In this document: positions 62,108 through 64,000 of the stretch, one piece after another
Layout: every line of letters starts with the position of its first letter
Position numbering within the stretch: the first letter of the stretch is position 1
DNA from: JALNZU01 sp964463695
Lineage (GTDB): Bacteria > Bacteroidota > Bacteroidia > Bacteroidales > F082
NCBI GenBank assembly: GCA_964463695.1
Contig: CAYXCZ010000008.1
Location: 62,001-126,000 of the forward strand
Direction: 5' to 3'
Length of the DNA: 64,000 bases
The notes under the pieces: generated by a model
Seen by the model: the letters and a program-made list of their open reading frames with translations, nothing else
What the model was told of the DNA's origin: nothing
Databases searched by the model: none
Translations under genes and position numbers: made by a program

Positions 62108-64000
62108 ATGAAATCAACTCCTGAAAAATTGACATACGAAGAACTTCTCAAGCAAAAAGAGGCTCTTCAAAAGCTACTGGCAGAAGCACAAGATCAACTT
62201 TTTGAAAAGGACTTAGTAATAAAACTTACTAAAAAAGACGTTCAGGAAAGGAGAAAAGAATTAAAGGTCCTTTCAAAAGTTATCGAGCTGTTTACTGATA
62301 ATGAAAAAGATGAAAGCGTAGTTTTTGATAATTTGGTACGTTTGTTACCAAGTGGTTGGAGTTTTCCTGAGATTACCTCAGCAATGTTGGACATAAATGG
62401 TGTAGTTTATTCGAGTGGCGAATCAATGAATGATTCATTTACGATGAAACAACCCATTGCTGTTAACAATGATGAATGTGGGAGTATTACAATTTATTGC
62501 CAAAGTCAGGGAAAAGAATTTGCTGATGAGATTTTTCTACCGGAAGAATATGATTTATTAAAATCATTAGCATTAAAAACAGGGAATTACATTGAACGAA
62601 TCAACAGAAAACGTCAAAATCTTATAAACGAATTAAAGTATAAGCAACTCATTGAAACCATCAATGAAATTGTAATAGAGGTTGATGCAGATGGTTTTTT
62701 AATTTTTATAAGTCCTTCTGTTTACAAAACATCCGGGTTTTATGCTGAAGAGCTTTTGGGAAGATCGCTCTTACAATATATTTATGAAGACGATTTACCT
62801 CCGCTACTTAAATCAATTGAAGGTCTTAAGCAAGGTAAAGATTTTACACTTGAATTGAGGTTTTATACCAAAGAGCATGAAGTTAAACACATCATACTTT
62901 CAGCTAATCCAACTTATTATGAAGGTCAATTAAAAGGATTCACAGGGACAATAACAGATATCACAACTAAGAAAAAAACTGAAATTCTTGCCAGAGAGCA
63001 GGAACTTATTTACAAATCAATTATTGATGCTTCACCTGATATTATTACCATAACCGATCTTGAAGGGAAGATAGTCTTCACATCTCCAAAAGTTGCGGAA
63101 ATTTTTGGTTACGAAGACAGTTTTATATTTAGTGGGCACAACCTGATTGATTATCTGGATCCATCAGAAAAAGGAAGAGCTAATGAAGCAATTTTCCGCA
63201 TGTTTGCGGGCGAACGTTCTGGTGCTGAAGAATATGTTGCAGTTAAAAAGGATGGCAGTAAGTTTTACGTTGAAGTTAACGGTGAATTTATCAAAGACGA
63301 GGATGGTGTCGTTCAAAAAATGATTTTCGTCACCCGCGACGTAACCAAAAGAAAAGAAATAGAGCAAAAATTGGTCTCAACCGAAGAATTGTATCGAACG
63401 ATGGTTGAATCGATTAATGATACTATTTATGAAATAAAGTCCGACGGAACAATAGTTTATGTGAGTCCTGCAATAAAAAATATTCTGGGATATGAACCTG
63501 CTGAACTGATCGGAGAGAACATCTACGAGTATATGTATCGTGAGGATATTCCTTATGTTGTTAGAACATTGTCTGAGTTATCAGTCAAAAAATTACCTTA
63601 TATTGAATACAGATATTACACCAAAGACCGGCAGATTAAATGGGTTCGCACCTCAACCTCACCCATATTTGAAAATGGAGTTTTAGTAGGCAGCAGAGGT
63701 TCACTCAGTGATATTCACGAACGAAAACTTGCAGAAGCCTCCCTGCGCGAAAGCGAAACGAATATCAAAAAGATAATAAGTGCTGCTCCTGTTGGAATGG
63801 TCGTTCTTTCCGAAGATCAAACTGTCGTTCTGGTGAATGATATATTTACCCAAATAACCGGCTATGATCAACATGACATTTCGAATGTAAGTGATTGGTG
63901 GCTTATGGCATATCCGGATGAAGAATATAGAATTCATGCGTATGAAGCCTGGAATAAAGAGCTTGGAAATTATTTTGAAGGCAGATCAAACTTTACACCT
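62108..64000 (+). CDS. Multi-PAS sensor protein (3' end outside window)
   Basis: An open frame of at least 631 residues running off the right edge with no stop. It starts with a coiled coil (1-60, EELLKQKEALQKLLAEAQDQ), a GAF-like or sensor segment (about 60-165), then at least four PAS/PAC units: about 175-290 (LIETINEIVIEVDADGFLIF), 300-420 (IIDASPDIITITDLEGKIVF), 425-545 (MVESINDTIYEIKSDGTIVY) and 550 onward (IISAAPVGMVVLSEDQTVVL). The DIHERKLAEASLRESETNIK linker is typical of PAS histidine kinases, so a HisKA/HATPase module (perhaps with receiver) or a cyclic-di-GMP domain is expected in the missing part. No transmembrane helix is seen, so it is likely cytoplasmic. Confidence 0.85.
   Translation, partial: MKSTPEKLTYEELLKQKEALQKLLAEAQDQLFEKDLVIKLTKKDVQERRKELKVLSKVIELFTDNEKDESVVFDNLVRLLPSGWSFPEITSAMLDINGVVYSSGESMNDSFTMKQPIAVNNDECGSITIYCQSQGKEFADEIFLPEEYDLLKSLALKTGNYIERINRKRQNLINELKYKQLIETINEIVIEVDADGFLIFISPSVYKTSGFYAEELLGRSLLQYIYEDDLPPLLKSIEGLKQGKDFTLELRFYTKEHEVKHIILSANPTYYEGQLKGFTGTITDITTKKKTEILAREQELIYKSIIDASPDIITITDLEGKIVFTSPKVAEIFGYEDSFIFSGHNLIDYLDPSEKGRANEAIFRMFAGERSGAEEYVAVKKDGSKFYVEVNGEFIKDEDGVVQKMIFVTRDVTKRKEIEQKLVSTEELYRTMVESINDTIYEIKSDGTIVYVSPAIKNILGYEPAELIGENIYEYMYREDIPYVVRTLSELSVKKLPYIEYRYYTKDRQIKWVRTSTSPIFENGVLVGSRGSLSDIHERKLAEASLRESETNIKKIISAAPVGMVVLSEDQTVVLVNDIFTQITGYDQHDISNVSDWWLMAYPDEEYRIHAYEAWNKELGNYFEGRSNFTP

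Noticed and set aside
1..64000. tRNA, rRNA, CRISPR arrays, insertion sequences, riboswitches
   Set aside because: None was recognised by eye on either strand; a covariance-model search could still find small RNAs.

Overview
The window looks like a chromosomal segment of a free-living member of the Bacteroidota, probably the Bacteroidales/Marinilabiliales side. The evidence is AT-rich DNA, several start-proximal matches to the Bacteroidota promoter (-33 TTG / -7 TAnnTTTG), and lineage-typical families: propeller/Y_Y_Y/LuxR regulators, a LruC-domain lipoprotein, LytS/LytTR pairs, many hybrid histidine kinases, and an hpt-adk-obgE order. The exact genus cannot be read from the sequence. No rRNA, tRNA, CRISPR array, insertion sequence or phage gene was recognised.

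Layout. 1-8.05 kb (+ strand except one gene) is mostly housekeeping: the end of an O-methyltransferase, hpt, an unusual tandem-fused adenylate kinase, obgE, a TonB-C-like secreted protein, a PAP2 phosphatase, an S-adenosylmethionine hydrolase (- strand), a Na+/Ca2+ exchanger, Sua5 and a GNAT acetyltransferase. 8.04-22.1 kb (all - strand) holds envelope and sensing genes: a propeller/Y_Y_Y/LuxR sensor-regulator, four exported proteins or lipoproteins without assigned function (two are paralogues), another exported protein with a C-terminal OmpA domain, a LytTR response regulator overlapping its LytS-type kinase, and a hybrid kinase with two receivers and an HPt domain. 22.4-25.9 kb has a DUF218/YdcF-like protein, a divergent cis-prenyltransferase and a LruC lipoprotein.

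26.1-49.6 kb is one very compact - strand polysaccharide locus of 21 genes read from wza towards lower coordinates: Wza-like export lipoprotein, Wzc-like co-polymerase/BY-kinase, gmd and GDP-fucose synthase, Wzm/Wzt ABC exporter, seven GT2 and five GT4 glycosyltransferases, a candidate Wzy-type polymerase, two hexapeptide acyltransferases and a membrane O-acyltransferase. A sixth GT4 gene and a WecA-type initiating transferase lie just beyond it at 51.4-53.9 kb. The set predicts a fucose-containing, probably O-acylated surface glycan. It mixes parts of the Wzy-dependent and the ABC-dependent export routes, and no Wzx flippase was recognised.

49.8-59.7 kb is dense in signalling genes around the initiating transferase: a PAS kinase with a ruined ATP-binding domain but an intact receiver, a receiver with a C-terminal membrane anchor directly behind the WecA homologue, and a tight FIST / PAS-GAF hybrid kinase / receiver-kinase cluster. 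parE follows without parC next to it, and a multi-PAS sensor protein runs off the right edge.

All assignments come from reading motifs by eye. Family names are firm where several diagnostic motifs are present. Sugar specificities, pathway links and regulatory partnerships are inference.
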